Positions 29,109 through 37,290 of a stretch of DNA of 64,000 nt are shown here, in pieces. This stretch comes from Planctomonas sp. JC2975. Lineage in GTDB: Bacteria; Actinomycetota; Actinomycetes; Actinomycetales; Microbacteriaceae. The translations under genes and the position numbers were made by a program. Position 1 is the stretch's first letter, and every line of letters starts with the position of its first letter. Below the pieces are notes generated by a model. That model was not told where the DNA came from. It was given only the letters and a program-made list of their open reading frames with translations, and searched no databases. Location: assembly GCF_012985205.1 (NCBI RefSeq), contig NZ_JABEKS010000001.1:868001-932000 (forward strand), in the 5' to 3' direction.

Positions 29109-29693
29109 TCAGCCGTTCAACGACGCGACGAAGTCCTCGACCGACACCACCGTCGCCTGCTTCGGAAAGACCTTCTGCGTGAGCACCCGATGCACCTCGT
29201 CGTCGGAGTCGAAGCAACCGTCTTCCAGCACGACCAGGCGGTAGTCCCGATCCGCGGCGTCGCGCAGCGTGCTGAGCACCACGCCGCTGGTGGCGATCCC
29301 GGTGAGCACCAGGGTGTCGATCCCCCGCTCGCGCAACCGAGCGTCGAGATCCGTCGTCCCGAGTGCGCCGACGCGGCGCTTGCGCACGACGAGCTCGCCA
29401 TCGGCCGGAGCGATCCGTGCGTCGACCTGGGTGTGCTGTGCATCGGCATCCATACGTCCCGATGCGCCGGCCGCGTGGAACCGCGCGTTCGATTCAGGTA
29501 CTTCGGCAGCCTCCTCGGCCGTGAGCGCCACCCGCACATAGGCGACTGCGAGGCCCGCATCGCGGGCCGCCGTGCGCGCCGAGAGAAGACGTCCGATGAA
29601 TGCCTCGGCGTCCGGAAGGCTCTGGGTGATGGAGGGCTGCAGATCCATGATCAGCAGCGCCGTGGAATGCGGGTCGAGATTGAGTTCTGGCAC
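29109..29693 (-). CDS. Isochorismatase-fold hydrolase lacking the usual cysteine
   Basis: A 194-residue cysteine-hydrolase superfamily protein. The first catalytic Asp lies in TALLIMDLQPSITQS and the Lys in ELVVRKRRVGAL. Where the nucleophilic Cys normally follows (GxxTSxC), the sequence reads GIATSGVVLSTLRDAADRDY, so the nucleophile is Val. Such variants are seen in this family and their activity is unclear. TAACGT (complement 29702-29707) lies 8 bases before GTG 29693, which I chose over GTG 29711. Confidence 0.75.
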   Translation of the reverse strand: MPELNLDPHSTALLIMDLQPSITQSLPDAEAFIGRLLSARTAARDAGLAVAYVRVALTAEEAAEVPESNARFHAAGASGRMDADAQHTQVDARIAPADGELVVRKRRVGALGTTDLDARLRERGIDTLVLTGIATSGVVLSTLRDAADRDYRLVVLEDGCFDSDDEVHRVLTQKVFPKQATVVSVEDFVASLNG

Positions 29694-29783
29694 GGCGCGG
29701 AACGTTACCACCGCGGCTTGTGACGACTTCTACGCATCACTGCCGACTCGCGCGATTCGCTCGCCCAGCGGCATCCGCGCTGC

Positions 29784-29789
29784 TACGGT
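29784..29789 (+). promoter_or_regulatory. -10 element of the leuA leader transcript
   Basis: TACGGT ends 6 bases before the leader peptide ATG at 29796, the spacing of a leaderless actinobacterial promoter. The leader peptide would then be translated from the first base of the mRNA. Confidence 0.5.
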
Positions 29790-29795
29790 CGAGGG

Positions 29796-29843
29796 ATGCA
29801 GCGCTTCGGGCTCCTCCTCCTTCGTCGCCACGACGGGGCCTGA
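29796..29843 (+). CDS. leuL: Leucine-rich leader peptide of leuA
   Basis: A 15-codon reading frame encoding MQRFGLLLLRRHDGA, with four consecutive leucine codons (CTC CTC CTC CTT), placed 120 bases upstream of leuA. The stop falls in the loop of the hairpin at 29828-29867. This is the layout of transcription attenuation: ribosomes stalling at Leu codons when leucyl-tRNA is scarce would change folding of the downstream RNA. It is too short for ordinary gene calling. Confidence 0.75.
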   Translation: MQRFGLLLLRRHDGA

Positions 29844-29867
29844 TCTGCGACCGGCCTCCCGTCGTGG
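29828..29867 (+). promoter_or_regulatory. Attenuator hairpin of leuA
   Basis: CCACGACGGG (29828-29837) pairs perfectly with CCCGTCGTGG (29858-29867). The left arm overlaps the end of the leader peptide, so a ribosome finishing the leader would mask it. A perfect palindrome CCGGCGCGCCGG follows at 29872-29883 and could be the alternative or terminator stem. No clear T-run follows, so the exact terminator form is uncertain. Confidence 0.6.
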
Positions 29868-29915
29868 AGGCCCGGCGCGCCGGTCGATCCGACCATCTGA
29901 AAAGGATCAACGATC

Positions 29916-31763
29916 ATGTCCGGCACCGCTTTTCCCACCATTTCCACGCCCTCAGGCGGCATGCCCGCCGATGCTGCACCGTGGAACCGGCAACGGTACT
30001 CCCAGATGCCGTCCCACCGGTACACGCACGTCTACGACCGAGTTCCCGTTCCGCTGACCGAACGCGAATGGCCGTCGCACCGACTCGAACGCGCACCGCT
30101 CTGGGTGCCCGTCGATCTGCGCGACGGCAACCAGGCGCTCGCAGAGCCCATGGATCCAGCACGCAAACGACGATTCTTCGAGTTGCTCGTCGCCATGGGA
30201 TACAAGGAGATCGAGGTCGGCTATCCCTCCGCCTCGCAGACCGACTTCGACTTCGTGCGGCTCATCGCCGACACGGCTGCGGCCGGTGAGCCGATCGCGC
30301 CCGACGATGTCACGATCGTGGTCTTCACGCCGGCACGTCGTGAGCTGATCGAGCGGACCGTCGAGTCGGTGCAGGGCATCGCGAATCCGGTGGTCATCCA
30401 CATGTACACCGCGACGGCGCCGACCTGGCGAGACGTCGTGCTCGGACAGGATCGCGCAGCGCTCAAGCGGGTGATCCTGGGCGGTGCCGCCGACATCCTC
30501 CGTCTCACCGGCGACGCGCCGAACGTGCGCTACGAGTTCTCGCCGGAGGTCTTCAACCTGACCGAGCCCGACTACGTGCTGGAGGTGTGCGATGAGATCA
30601 CTCAGTTCTGGGATGCGACGCCGCGGCGTCCCGTCATCCTCAATCTGCCGGCGACGGTGGAGGTCGCAACACCCAATGTGTACGCGGACCAGATCGAGTA
30701 CATGCATCGCAATCTCGCGCGCAGGGACTCGGTGATCCTGTCGGTGCATCCGCACAACGACCGCGGCACGGGGATCGCCTGCGCGGAGCTCGCCGTACTC
30801 GCCGGCGCCCAGCGCGTCGAGGGGTGCGTGTTCGGCAACGGCGAGCGCACCGGGAACGTCGACATCGCCACACTCGCGCTCAACCTGCACGCGCAGGGCA
30901 TCGATCCGATGATCGACTTCAGCGACATCGACGAGATCCGGCGCACGGTCGAGTACTGCACGCGGATGCCCGTGCACGACCGTCATCCGTATGTCGGCGA
31001 CCTCGTGCACACGGCTTTCAGCGGAACGCACCAGGACGCCATCCGCAAGGGCTTCGCAGAGCACGCCGCGCGTGCGGTCGCCACTGGTGTGCCCGAATCC
31101 GAGCTCGAGTGGAGTGTGCCCTATCTGCCGATCGACCCCGCGGACATCGGACGAAGCTACGACGCCGTCATCCGCGTGAACTCGCAGAGCGGCAAGGGCG
31201 GCATCGCCTACCTGCTCGAAACCGAGTACGGACTGACGCTGCCCCGTCGGCTGCAAATCGACTTCGCCCGCCACGTGCAGCAGCACACGGACGCCACGGG
31301 CGACGAGGTGACCGCAGAGCAGCTGTGGCGGCTGTTCCAGGACGCCTATCTGCCCGGTACCGCCGACAGCGAACGGACTATCGAGGTAGCGAGCTTCGAG
31401 GTGCGGGACGAGAGTGAGGGTCCCGGTTCGATGCGCACCGGCATCCGTCTGCGGGTCGACGGTCTGGAGACGGAGAGCGATCACGTCGGTTCCGGGCCGG
31501 TCGAGGCGCTCGTGCAGGCGTTGGCCGTGCGGGGAATCCGGGTGGAGGTGCTCTCGCTGACGCAGACCTCGGTCACGTCGGGCAGTGACAGTGAGGCGAT
31601 CACGCTGCTCGAGTTCCGCGGCGACGACGGGCCCCGATGGGTCGCGGGCCGACACCGCTCCGTGCTCACCGCGAGCACCGCCGCCGTCGTCGCGGCCGCC
31701 CGCGCCGTACGGTCCGAATCCGGACGCGAGTCCGTCCTGGCCGACGAGCCGGTCGCCGGCTGA
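29916..31763 (+). CDS. leuA: 2-isopropylmalate synthase
   Basis: Condenses acetyl-CoA with 2-oxoisovalerate, the committed step of leucine synthesis, using the product of the ilv block. The 615 residues match the long actinobacterial type. A TIM barrel carries [15 protein letters not shown] (about 66), and the metal and active-site region is [16 protein letters not shown], then [14 protein letters not shown]. The C-terminal regulatory domain (about 490-590) is the leucine feedback site in this family. ATG 29916 follows AAAAGGA. A Leu-rich leader and hairpin upstream point to attenuation. Confidence 0.96.
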   Translation: MSGTAFPTISTPSGGMPADAAPWNRQRYSQMPSHRYTHVYDRVPVPLTEREWPSHRLERAPLWVPVDLRDGNQALAEPMDPARKRRFFELLVAMGYKEIEVGYPSASQTDFDFVRLIADTAAAGEPIAPDDVTIVVFTPARRELIERTVESVQGIANPVVIHMYTATAPTWRDVVLGQDRAALKRVILGGAADILRLTGDAPNVRYEFSPEVFNLTEPDYVLEVCDEITQFWDATPRRPVILNLPATVEVATPNVYADQIEYMHRNLARRDSVILSVHPHNDRGTGIACAELAVLAGAQRVEGCVFGNGERTGNVDIATLALNLHAQGIDPMIDFSDIDEIRRTVEYCTRMPVHDRHPYVGDLVHTAFSGTHQDAIRKGFAEHAARAVATGVPESELEWSVPYLPIDPADIGRSYDAVIRVNSQSGKGGIAYLLETEYGLTLPRRLQIDFARHVQQHTDATGDEVTAEQLWRLFQDAYLPGTADSERTIEVASFEVRDESEGPGSMRTGIRLRVDGLETESDHVGSGPVEALVQALAVRGIRVEVLSLTQTSVTSGSDSEAITLLEFRGDDGPRWVAGRHRSVLTASTAAVVAAARAVRSESGRESVLADEPVAG

Positions 31764-32016
31764 GTCGGTAAACGGGCAGGTCGGGGCACCGGTGGACGCG
31801 AGACCGACCGGTGCTCCGATCGCCACGGGCCGCGAGTCCGTGCAGCGAATCGGAACAGGCATCGCGCCCCGTGCATCCGGGCGATGCCGAGGATTCCGGC
31901 GGCGCCGTCGGATGTTCGAGCGGCCCGCTGCCGCGACGCGCCTCGATTCGCCCCGACCCCCGACCGGATGCTATGGTTGAGCCTCGGTTCGGAACTTCTC
32001 CTGAAGGCCGGATCAT

Positions 32017-32092
32017 GCACCTCTAGCTCAATCGGCAGAGCAACTGACTCTTAATCAGTGGGTTCAGGGTTCAAGTCCCTGGGGGTGCACCA
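32017..32092 (+). tRNA. tRNA-Lys (anticodon CTT)
   Basis: A full cloverleaf of 76 bases. The acceptor GCACCTC pairs with GGGGTGC, the D arm is AGCTCAATCGGCAGAGC, and the anticodon loop CTCTTAA gives CTT. The T arm is AGGGTTCAAGTCCCT. The discriminator is A and CCA is encoded (32090-32092). A strong terminator follows. Confidence 0.97.
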
Positions 32093-32097
32093 CACGA

Positions 32098-32135
32098 AAA
32101 CCCCTGGCCGACGCCAAAATGTCTGCCAGGGGTTT
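32098..32135 (+). terminator. Rho-independent terminator of tRNA-Lys
   Basis: AAACCCCTGGC (32098-32108) pairs perfectly with GCCAGGGGTTT (32125-32135), with T-rich sequence after it. It lies 6 bases past the tRNA 3' end. Confidence 0.85.
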
Positions 32136-32139
32136 CCTG

Positions 32140-32492
32140 TTTCCGGTCGAGGGACCCGGATGCTATGGAGTTCCCAGGGCTGGGTGCGGAAACGGGCGAA
32201 GTAGGCCGCAGCTGCGGTCACATACTCGCTTGCAGAGCTCTCGATCGTGTGCCCGTGGATCGCGGTTGTGAGTGCAATCGAACTGTGCACGAGTTCGCTC
32301 GACGGCTGTCAGGTCACGACCAGCGGTGAGCGACGGGATCCGACGGCTGCAGCTCGTCAGTCCCTGTTTTCCGGCCCACGGATGAGCGTTGAGCGCCAGC
32401 CTCTGGCATCGCGTCATGGTCGGATGGAAACGGTGGTGCAGGACACGTGCGCGTACGCATGTCGCGCTACCGCGCGTGAGGGCACAACTGCG
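32140..32492. other. Intergenic stretch without a recognised gene
   Basis: About 350 bases between the tRNA-Lys terminator and the reductase-like gene. Open frames exist on both strands but none has a ribosome site or a recognisable protein. Base use is a little less GC-rich than around it. I see no repeat of the tRNA 3' end that would mark an integrated element. Confidence 0.5.
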
Positions 32493-33113
32493 CTAACGCT
32501 GTCGGACCGCGTACGTGAGGTGAGTCGCTCGCGCCGACGCCTCGGACCTGACCTGCTGGAGCGCGATCCGTCCGGCGTCGACGTTCTCGAAGAGCCGGAT
32601 CCCGGATCCGAACAGTACAGGCGACAACGCGATCGAGAACTCGTCGACGAGGCCGGCGTTCAGGTACTCGACGATCGTGGCACCGCCGCCGGAGATCCGC
32701 ACATCCCGATCCCCTGCGGCCTCGCGGGCACGATCGAGCGCGGACCGGATGCCGTCGTCCACGAAGTAGAAGGTGGTCCCTCCCAGCCGCACCCAGGGAT
32801 CCCTGCGCTCGTGTGTCATGACGAACACCGGCGTGTGGAACGGCGCCTCGTCCGGCCAGGCGTGCTCGCCCGCGTCGAACATGCGCTTGCCCATGACGCT
32901 CGCACCGGTTCGCTCGAACGTCGTTCTGGCGATTTCGTTGTCGAGGCCCTCCTCCCCGCCTCCACCGAGCTTCAGGCTCTCGCGCATGAAACGGGTCGGG
33001 AAGACCCAATGCTGCAACTCCATCCACTGCTGCCCCATCAATTCCTCGGGGGACTCAGGGGCGATGAATCCGTCGATCGACATCGAAACGGAGAAGAACA
33101 CCATGCCGGCCAT
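32493..33113 (-). CDS. Dihydrofolate reductase-like (RibD C-terminal domain) protein
   Basis: A 206-residue member of the DHFR/RibD-C superfamily. It begins MVFFSVSMSIDGFIAP, has the nucleotide region GASVMGKRMFDAGEH, and then DVRISGGGATIVEYLNAGLVD, the usual NADPH-binding Gly stretch. Such proteins are usually NADPH-dependent reductases of unknown substrate. It is the last gene of an ArsR-SRPBCC-reductase operon; its ATG overlaps the SRPBCC stop by one base (TGATG). Confidence 0.8.
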   Translation of the reverse strand: MAGMVFFSVSMSIDGFIAPESPEELMGQQWMELQHWVFPTRFMRESLKLGGGGEEGLDNEIARTTFERTGASVMGKRMFDAGEHAWPDEAPFHTPVFVMTHERRDPWVRLGGTTFYFVDDGIRSALDRAREAAGDRDVRISGGGATIVEYLNAGLVDEFSIALSPVLFGSGIRLFENVDAGRIALQQVRSEASARATHLTYAVRQR

Positions 33114-33616
33114 CAGGCCTCGCCTTCTTTCGACAGCGTCTCGGAGACGTACGCGGCCAGGTTGTCCAGCGTCTGCCGCCCAGCCTCGATGGCCCGGAAC
33201 TTCTCCGCCGCCTCGTCTCGAAGCTCCTTGGTGGGAAACACGGTTCGCATCTCGAGGTGCGTCCCTGGTCCTTCGGCCGCGAAGGTCAGGACCGATTCGA
33301 AGGCATCAGGATCGTCGTGGAACTCGCCGTGCAGCATGGTGATGCGTTCCGGCGCAACGATCTCGGTCCAGAGGATCCACTCCGGATAGTGCGAGCCGTC
33401 CGGGCCGTGCTGCACGAAACTCCACTCGCCGCCGACGCGGAACTCGAAGGACGTCGTGGTCGTCGTGAACCCCTCCGGTCCCCACCACTGCGAAAGATGC
33501 CGCAGCTCGGTGAACGCCTCGAAGACGAGTTCCCGCGCCGCAGCGATCTGTCTCGAGATCACGATCTCCCTGTCGGACGTCGCGGATGTCTGTGCCGTTC
33601 GTTCCGGCCGATTCAT
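33113..33616 (-). CDS. SRPBCC (AHSA1-like) domain protein
   Basis: A 167-residue helix-grip fold protein. The family start is REIVISRQIAAARELVFEAF followed by HLSQWWGPEGFTTTT; the end includes GRQTLDNLAAYV. These proteins bind hydrophobic ligands and are very often encoded next to an ArsR regulator, as here. Start and stop overlap both neighbours (ATGA with ArsR, TGATG with the reductase), so the three are co-translated. Confidence 0.85.
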   Translation of the reverse strand: MNRPERTAQTSATSDREIVISRQIAAARELVFEAFTELRHLSQWWGPEGFTTTTTSFEFRVGGEWSFVQHGPDGSHYPEWILWTEIVAPERITMLHGEFHDDPDAFESVLTFAAEGPGTHLEMRTVFPTKELRDEAAEKFRAIEAGRQTLDNLAAYVSETLSKEGEA

Positions 33617-33960
33617 GCGTCACTCTCCCGTCGTGCCTGCTCGAGGTCTCGAACGTAGGCTTCCAGCCGATCGAAGCTCTCGTTCCAGAAACGCTCGAAT
33701 CCGCCTGTCCATTCGTGCACGGTTCGGAGGCCGCTGGCGTCGAGTCCGTACACGCGCTGCTTGCCGGCCTTGCGGTCGCGCACCAGCCCGACCTCCCTGA
33801 GCACGCGGAGGTGCTTCGATACGCCGGGCTGCGGCATCCCCAGGTCATGCGCCAGCTCCGTGACCGGTCTCTCGCCCGACCGCAGCAGGACCAGGATCTC
33901 GCGTCGACGCGGCTCGGCGATCGCGTTGAAGACGTCCGACGTCGTCGCTGCTCGTGCCAT
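33613..33960 (-). CDS. ArsR family winged-helix regulator
   Basis: 115 residues with a full ArsR winged helix: FNAIAEPRRREILVLL, then GMPQPGVSKHLRVLREVGLV as the recognition helix, and the wing RKAGKQRVYGLD. No metal-binding CxC motif is present, so it likely senses something other than a metal. It is the first gene of the operon with SRPBCC and reductase genes. An AT-rich palindrome just upstream is its probable operator. Confidence 0.88.
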   Translation of the reverse strand: MARAATTSDVFNAIAEPRRREILVLLRSGERPVTELAHDLGMPQPGVSKHLRVLREVGLVRDRKAGKQRVYGLDASGLRTVHEWTGGFERFWNESFDRLEAYVRDLEQARRESDA

Positions 33961-33968
33961 GACGCGAT

Positions 33969-33988
33969 CATATACCCATATGGATATG
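33969..33988. promoter_or_regulatory. AT-rich palindromic operator of the ArsR operon
   Basis: CATATACCCATATGGATATG starts 9 bases before the ArsR start codon. It is a near-perfect palindrome centred on CATATG and is strikingly AT-rich for this genome. It fits an autoregulatory ArsR site that would block initiation. Confidence 0.6.
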
Positions 33989-34225
33989 TGTTGTGTCGCA
34001 ATCCTTCCCGGTTCGCGCCGATCTCCGGCGTCAGCCGATCCCGCGGTCGGATGCTTCGCCTAGCGTTGTGCGACGGATGGACCGTCGACGGGCACCACGG
34101 GCGAGTTCCCCGACTTACCCGGTCAGGTCAGGATCGGCTTTGTCGTTGCACCAGGCGGCGTCGTGATCGGACTGAAGCAGCGAACCCGACACGGTCCAGC
34201 CGAGAGGTGCAGCGGACTCCGACAG

Positions 34226-34699
34226 TCAGTTGTGCGGATTGGATGTCGGGCGGTTGGTCGCACCGGGGGCGGATCCGCTCCGCCCCCTCGACGTGGACTG
34301 CGGATCCGGCGTCGAGGTGGCCGTTGGCTGTTCCGTTGCGCCTCCGGACGACGACGATCCGTCGTCCGCCGACCGGGACTGCTCCGTCGTGACGGACGGC
34401 GACGGGATGCCGCTGCCCTGAACCCCGCCGATCCGCATCGGAGTCGACGTTCCAGTCGGCCGCCCGGACGGCGGCCCGGTCGTGCCGTTCTGAGACGACG
34501 CCCCGCCAGACGACTGCAGGGCGGACAACGACGGTCCGCCGGCGAGACCGGACACGATCCACACCAGAGACACGACGCACGCTCCGAGCATCGCCGCGCC
34601 CGCGGCGATGCGGATCACCTGGAGCCGACGACCGCTGATGTCGACGAAGGGCCGCATGCCTCGTCGATCGCGCTGGACGTGTCGGGCTCTCCGCGTCAT
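34226..34699 (-). CDS. Hypothetical single-pass membrane or exported protein
   Basis: 157 residues. A basic start (MTRRARHVQRDRRGMRPF) precedes one hydrophobic segment (residues about 27-48, AAGAAMLGACVVSLVWIVSG). The rest is a Ser/Thr/Pro/Gly-rich low-complexity tail, probably outside the cell. TACCCT lies 10 bases upstream of ATG 34699, which was preferred over GTG 34708. No family recognised; the gene call rests on frame and context only. Confidence 0.5.
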   Translation of the reverse strand: MTRRARHVQRDRRGMRPFVDISGRRLQVIRIAAGAAMLGACVVSLVWIVSGLAGGPSLSALQSSGGASSQNGTTGPPSGRPTGTSTPMRIGGVQGSGIPSPSVTTEQSRSADDGSSSSGGATEQPTATSTPDPQSTSRGRSGSAPGATNRPTSNPHN

Positions 34700-34758
34700 C
34701 GTGCCCACAAGGGTAGCCCACGCGATGACGGGCCTTGCCTCTGGCTAGGCTTGCGCAG

Positions 34759-35580
34759 GTGACCGATCACGACGAGGACCTCTCTCTCGCCCTGCGTCTC
34801 GCGGACGCCGCCGACGCCATCTCCGGCGCGCGTTTCCGCGCGAACGACCTGCACATCACCACGAAGCCCGACCGCACCCACGTGACGGATGCCGACCAGA
34901 CCGTCGAGCGCGCCATCCGCGAGCTCCTCACTGCGGAGCGTCCGCACGACGCCGTGCTCGGCGAGGAGTACGGCGACTCAGGCGAGGATCCGCGCTCGGC
35001 GCACCGCATCTGGATCATCGACCCGATCGACGGCACGCACAGCTTCGAACGCGGGCTGCCGATGTGGGGCACTCTGATCGCCCTGGTCGTCGACGGGGAG
35101 CCGGTCGTCGGCGTCGCGAGCTCGCCTGCCCTCGGCAAACGGTGGTGGGCGTCCGCCGGCGGCGGGGCCTGGATGACGGAGACCGGAGCGCAGCGCGCAG
35201 CGGCAGAGACCGACGACGAGCCGACGCGGCTGTGGGTGTCCGGCATCGGCCGACTCGCTGATTCCGCGATCAGCTACCAGAGCGTCCAGCAGTGGGACCA
35301 CGCCGGCCATCTCGACCACCTCATCGACCTGACGCGAACGGTGTGGCGCGATCGCGCCTACGGGGATGTCTGGGCGTACACACTGCTCGCCGAAGGGCTG
35401 ATCGAGGTCGTCGCCGAGTTCGGGCTGCATCCGTACGACATCGCCGCGCTGGTGCCGATCGTGCAGGAGGCGGGCGGACGGGTCACCTCGGTGAACGGCG
35501 GACCCGTGCTCTGGGACGGCAGCGCCGTCGCCACCAACGGCGCCGTGCACGACGAACTGCTCGCACTCCTCGGGAGCTGA
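34759..35580 (+). CDS. hisN: Histidinol-phosphatase, inositol monophosphatase family
   Basis: Probably dephosphorylates L-histidinol phosphate. The 273 residues match the actinobacterial HisN pattern (DLHITTKPDRTHVTDADQTV) with IMPase metal motifs GEEYG, WIIDPIDGTHSFERGLPMWG and the C-terminal YGDVWAYTLLAEGLIEVVAE. An inositol phosphatase role cannot be excluded. GTG 34759 stands 7 bases after TAGGCT (34746-34751), so the message is probably leaderless. No other his genes are in the window. It ends directly against the convergent SulP gene. Confidence 0.8.
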   Translation: MTDHDEDLSLALRLADAADAISGARFRANDLHITTKPDRTHVTDADQTVERAIRELLTAERPHDAVLGEEYGDSGEDPRSAHRIWIIDPIDGTHSFERGLPMWGTLIALVVDGEPVVGVASSPALGKRWWASAGGGAWMTETGAQRAAAETDDEPTRLWVSGIGRLADSAISYQSVQQWDHAGHLDHLIDLTRTVWRDRAYGDVWAYTLLAEGLIEVVAEFGLHPYDIAALVPIVQEAGGRVTSVNGGPVLWDGSAVATNGAVHDELLALLGS

Positions 35581-37290
35581 TCAGGCGTCGGATCCGCGCG
35601 GCTTCCGCGCGACATCCGGCGTTCCCGGTTCCTTCGGCTGCGCAGAATCGCTCGGCGACGCAGCGCGCGAGGCGAACGCAGCGTCGATCGACGGGACCAC
35701 CCTCCCGTCGTCGACGAGTCCCCTGAACCAGAGCGACTTGTCCAGGAGGTCGCGAGCACCCGATTGCACCTCGGCGAGCACCAATCGCACTCCGGTGCCG
35801 GCGAGTTCGCGGTCGAGGTCTTCCAGGCCATCGAGCACCGTTGCGGAGGTAACCCGCATCCGTCCGAGGTCGACGACGACGGTATCCAGTGGCCGTGCGG
35901 CATCCACGAGTTCGAGCAGGCGGTTCTCGGTGGCCAGGATGTTGGCCGTGTACATGCCGCTCTCGACGGAGACCGCGAGCATCCCGTCCCTCGCACCGTG
36001 CTCGGACGTGCGCACGCGCGTGATCTCGCGGATCACCAGCCCGAAGGTGATGACCACGCCGGCCGCGACCGCGACGAGGAGACCGGCCGTCAGTCCGAGT
36101 GCTGCCACGACGATCGCCGTCCAGAGGTCCCGTCTGCTGAGCCGCGCGAGCCGGAGGATCGCCTTTACATCGATCAGGCCGATCACCGCCACGAACACGA
36201 GCGACGCGAGCGTGGCCTGCGGCAGGAGGCTGAGCACGGGTGCCAGCAGCACAGCCACGAGAATGGCGAGCACCACCGTGACCAGCCCGGATACCTGCGA
36301 TCTGGCCCCCGCATTCTTGTTCACCGCGCTCTGCGAGAACCCTCCGGCGGACGGCATCGCCTGGAAGAACGCCCCGGCCACGTTCGCCACCGCCGTCGCC
36401 AGCAGTTCCTGGTTCGAGTCGATCTGCGGCTCCCCCGGCTCGCGGATGCCACGTGCCACCGCCGTCGACTCGAGGAACGCCATCACCGCGATCGCCAGGG
36501 CACCTGGCACGAGCCCCGCGATGTGCGCGAACGTAGGGAGGGTGGGAAGCGGGATGCCGTACGGTACTTCCGCGATCAGCTTCACGCCGGCATCCGTCAA
36601 CGGTGTGAACGCCGCCAGCAGGATGCCGGCCACCACCACGATGAGCGGTCCTGGCACTCGTCTGGCGAAGCGTCTGATGAGCAGAAGGACGACGATGGAG
36701 CACCCCGAGAGAATGGTGGTTGCGAGGTTCGCGTTCGGAATGGCCTCGACCACCGCGACGAACGACCGGATGAAACCGTGCCCGCTGAAGTCGTCCGTCT
36801 CTCCCAGCAGCTTCGGCAGCTGACCTACTGCGACGGTCGCGCCGACGCCGATCTGCACCCCGATGATGGTGGACCTGTTGATGGCCTCGACGACGCTGCC
36901 GAGGCGAAGGATACGTGCGAGCAACAGCATCGCGCCGACCAGCAGGGTCAGCATGCAGAGGTCGCCGACGGGATCCGTGCTCGTGGATGCGACGCCCGCA
37001 GTGACGAGCGTGGTGGCGGTCAGCGTCGCAATGGTCGACGTCGTGGAAACGCTCATGGCCCGGGATCCGCCGAGCAGTGCGTAGACCAGCATCGGCACCA
37101 TGCACGTGTAGAGCCCCACCTGCACAGGCAGGTTGGCGATGGTCGCGTAGGCCATCGCCTGCGGTACGACGACGGCCCCCGCCGATAGTCCGGCGAGCAC
37201 GTCCCAACCAAGGTTGCTCGGACGGTACCCCTGGAGCGTCGGGAGGAGCCAGCTGCGACGCTTCGGCAGAGGTGGCGCTGCCACGCTCAC
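35581..37290 (-). CDS. SulP family anion (sulfate) transporter with STAS domain
   Basis: A 569-residue membrane protein. The SulP core has about 12-14 helices and the motif GAVVVPQAMAYATIANLPVQVGLYT (quoted in part: VPQAMAYATIANLPVQVGLY) near residue 35. The C-terminal STAS domain (about 440-550) contains VVVDLGRMRVTSATVLDGL. SulP proteins move sulfate, bicarbonate or dicarboxylates; the upstream arylsulfatase favours sulfate. GTG 37290 overlaps the HAD gene stop (GTGA). Confidence 0.88.
   Translation of the reverse strand: MSVAAPPLPKRRSWLLPTLQGYRPSNLGWDVLAGLSAGAVVVPQAMAYATIANLPVQVGLYTCMVPMLVYALLGGSRAMSVSTTSTIATLTATTLVTAGVASTSTDPVGDLCMLTLLVGAMLLLARILRLGSVVEAINRSTIIGVQIGVGATVAVGQLPKLLGETDDFSGHGFIRSFVAVVEAIPNANLATTILSGCSIVVLLLIRRFARRVPGPLIVVVAGILLAAFTPLTDAGVKLIAEVPYGIPLPTLPTFAHIAGLVPGALAIAVMAFLESTAVARGIREPGEPQIDSNQELLATAVANVAGAFFQAMPSAGGFSQSAVNKNAGARSQVSGLVTVVLAILVAVLLAPVLSLLPQATLASLVFVAVIGLIDVKAILRLARLSRRDLWTAIVVAALGLTAGLLVAVAAGVVITFGLVIREITRVRTSEHGARDGMLAVSVESGMYTANILATENRLLELVDAARPLDTVVVDLGRMRVTSATVLDGLEDLDRELAGTGVRLVLAEVQSGARDLLDKSLWFRGLVDDGRVVPSIDAAFASRAASPSDSAQPKEPGTPDVARKPRGSDA

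Noticed and set aside
29952-31862. 636-codon open frame opposite leuA
   Set aside because: It is antisense to leuA and has no recognisable domain.
32017-32092. tRNA-Lys as an attachment site
   Set aside because: No integrase and no repeat of the tRNA 3' end were seen on either side within the window.
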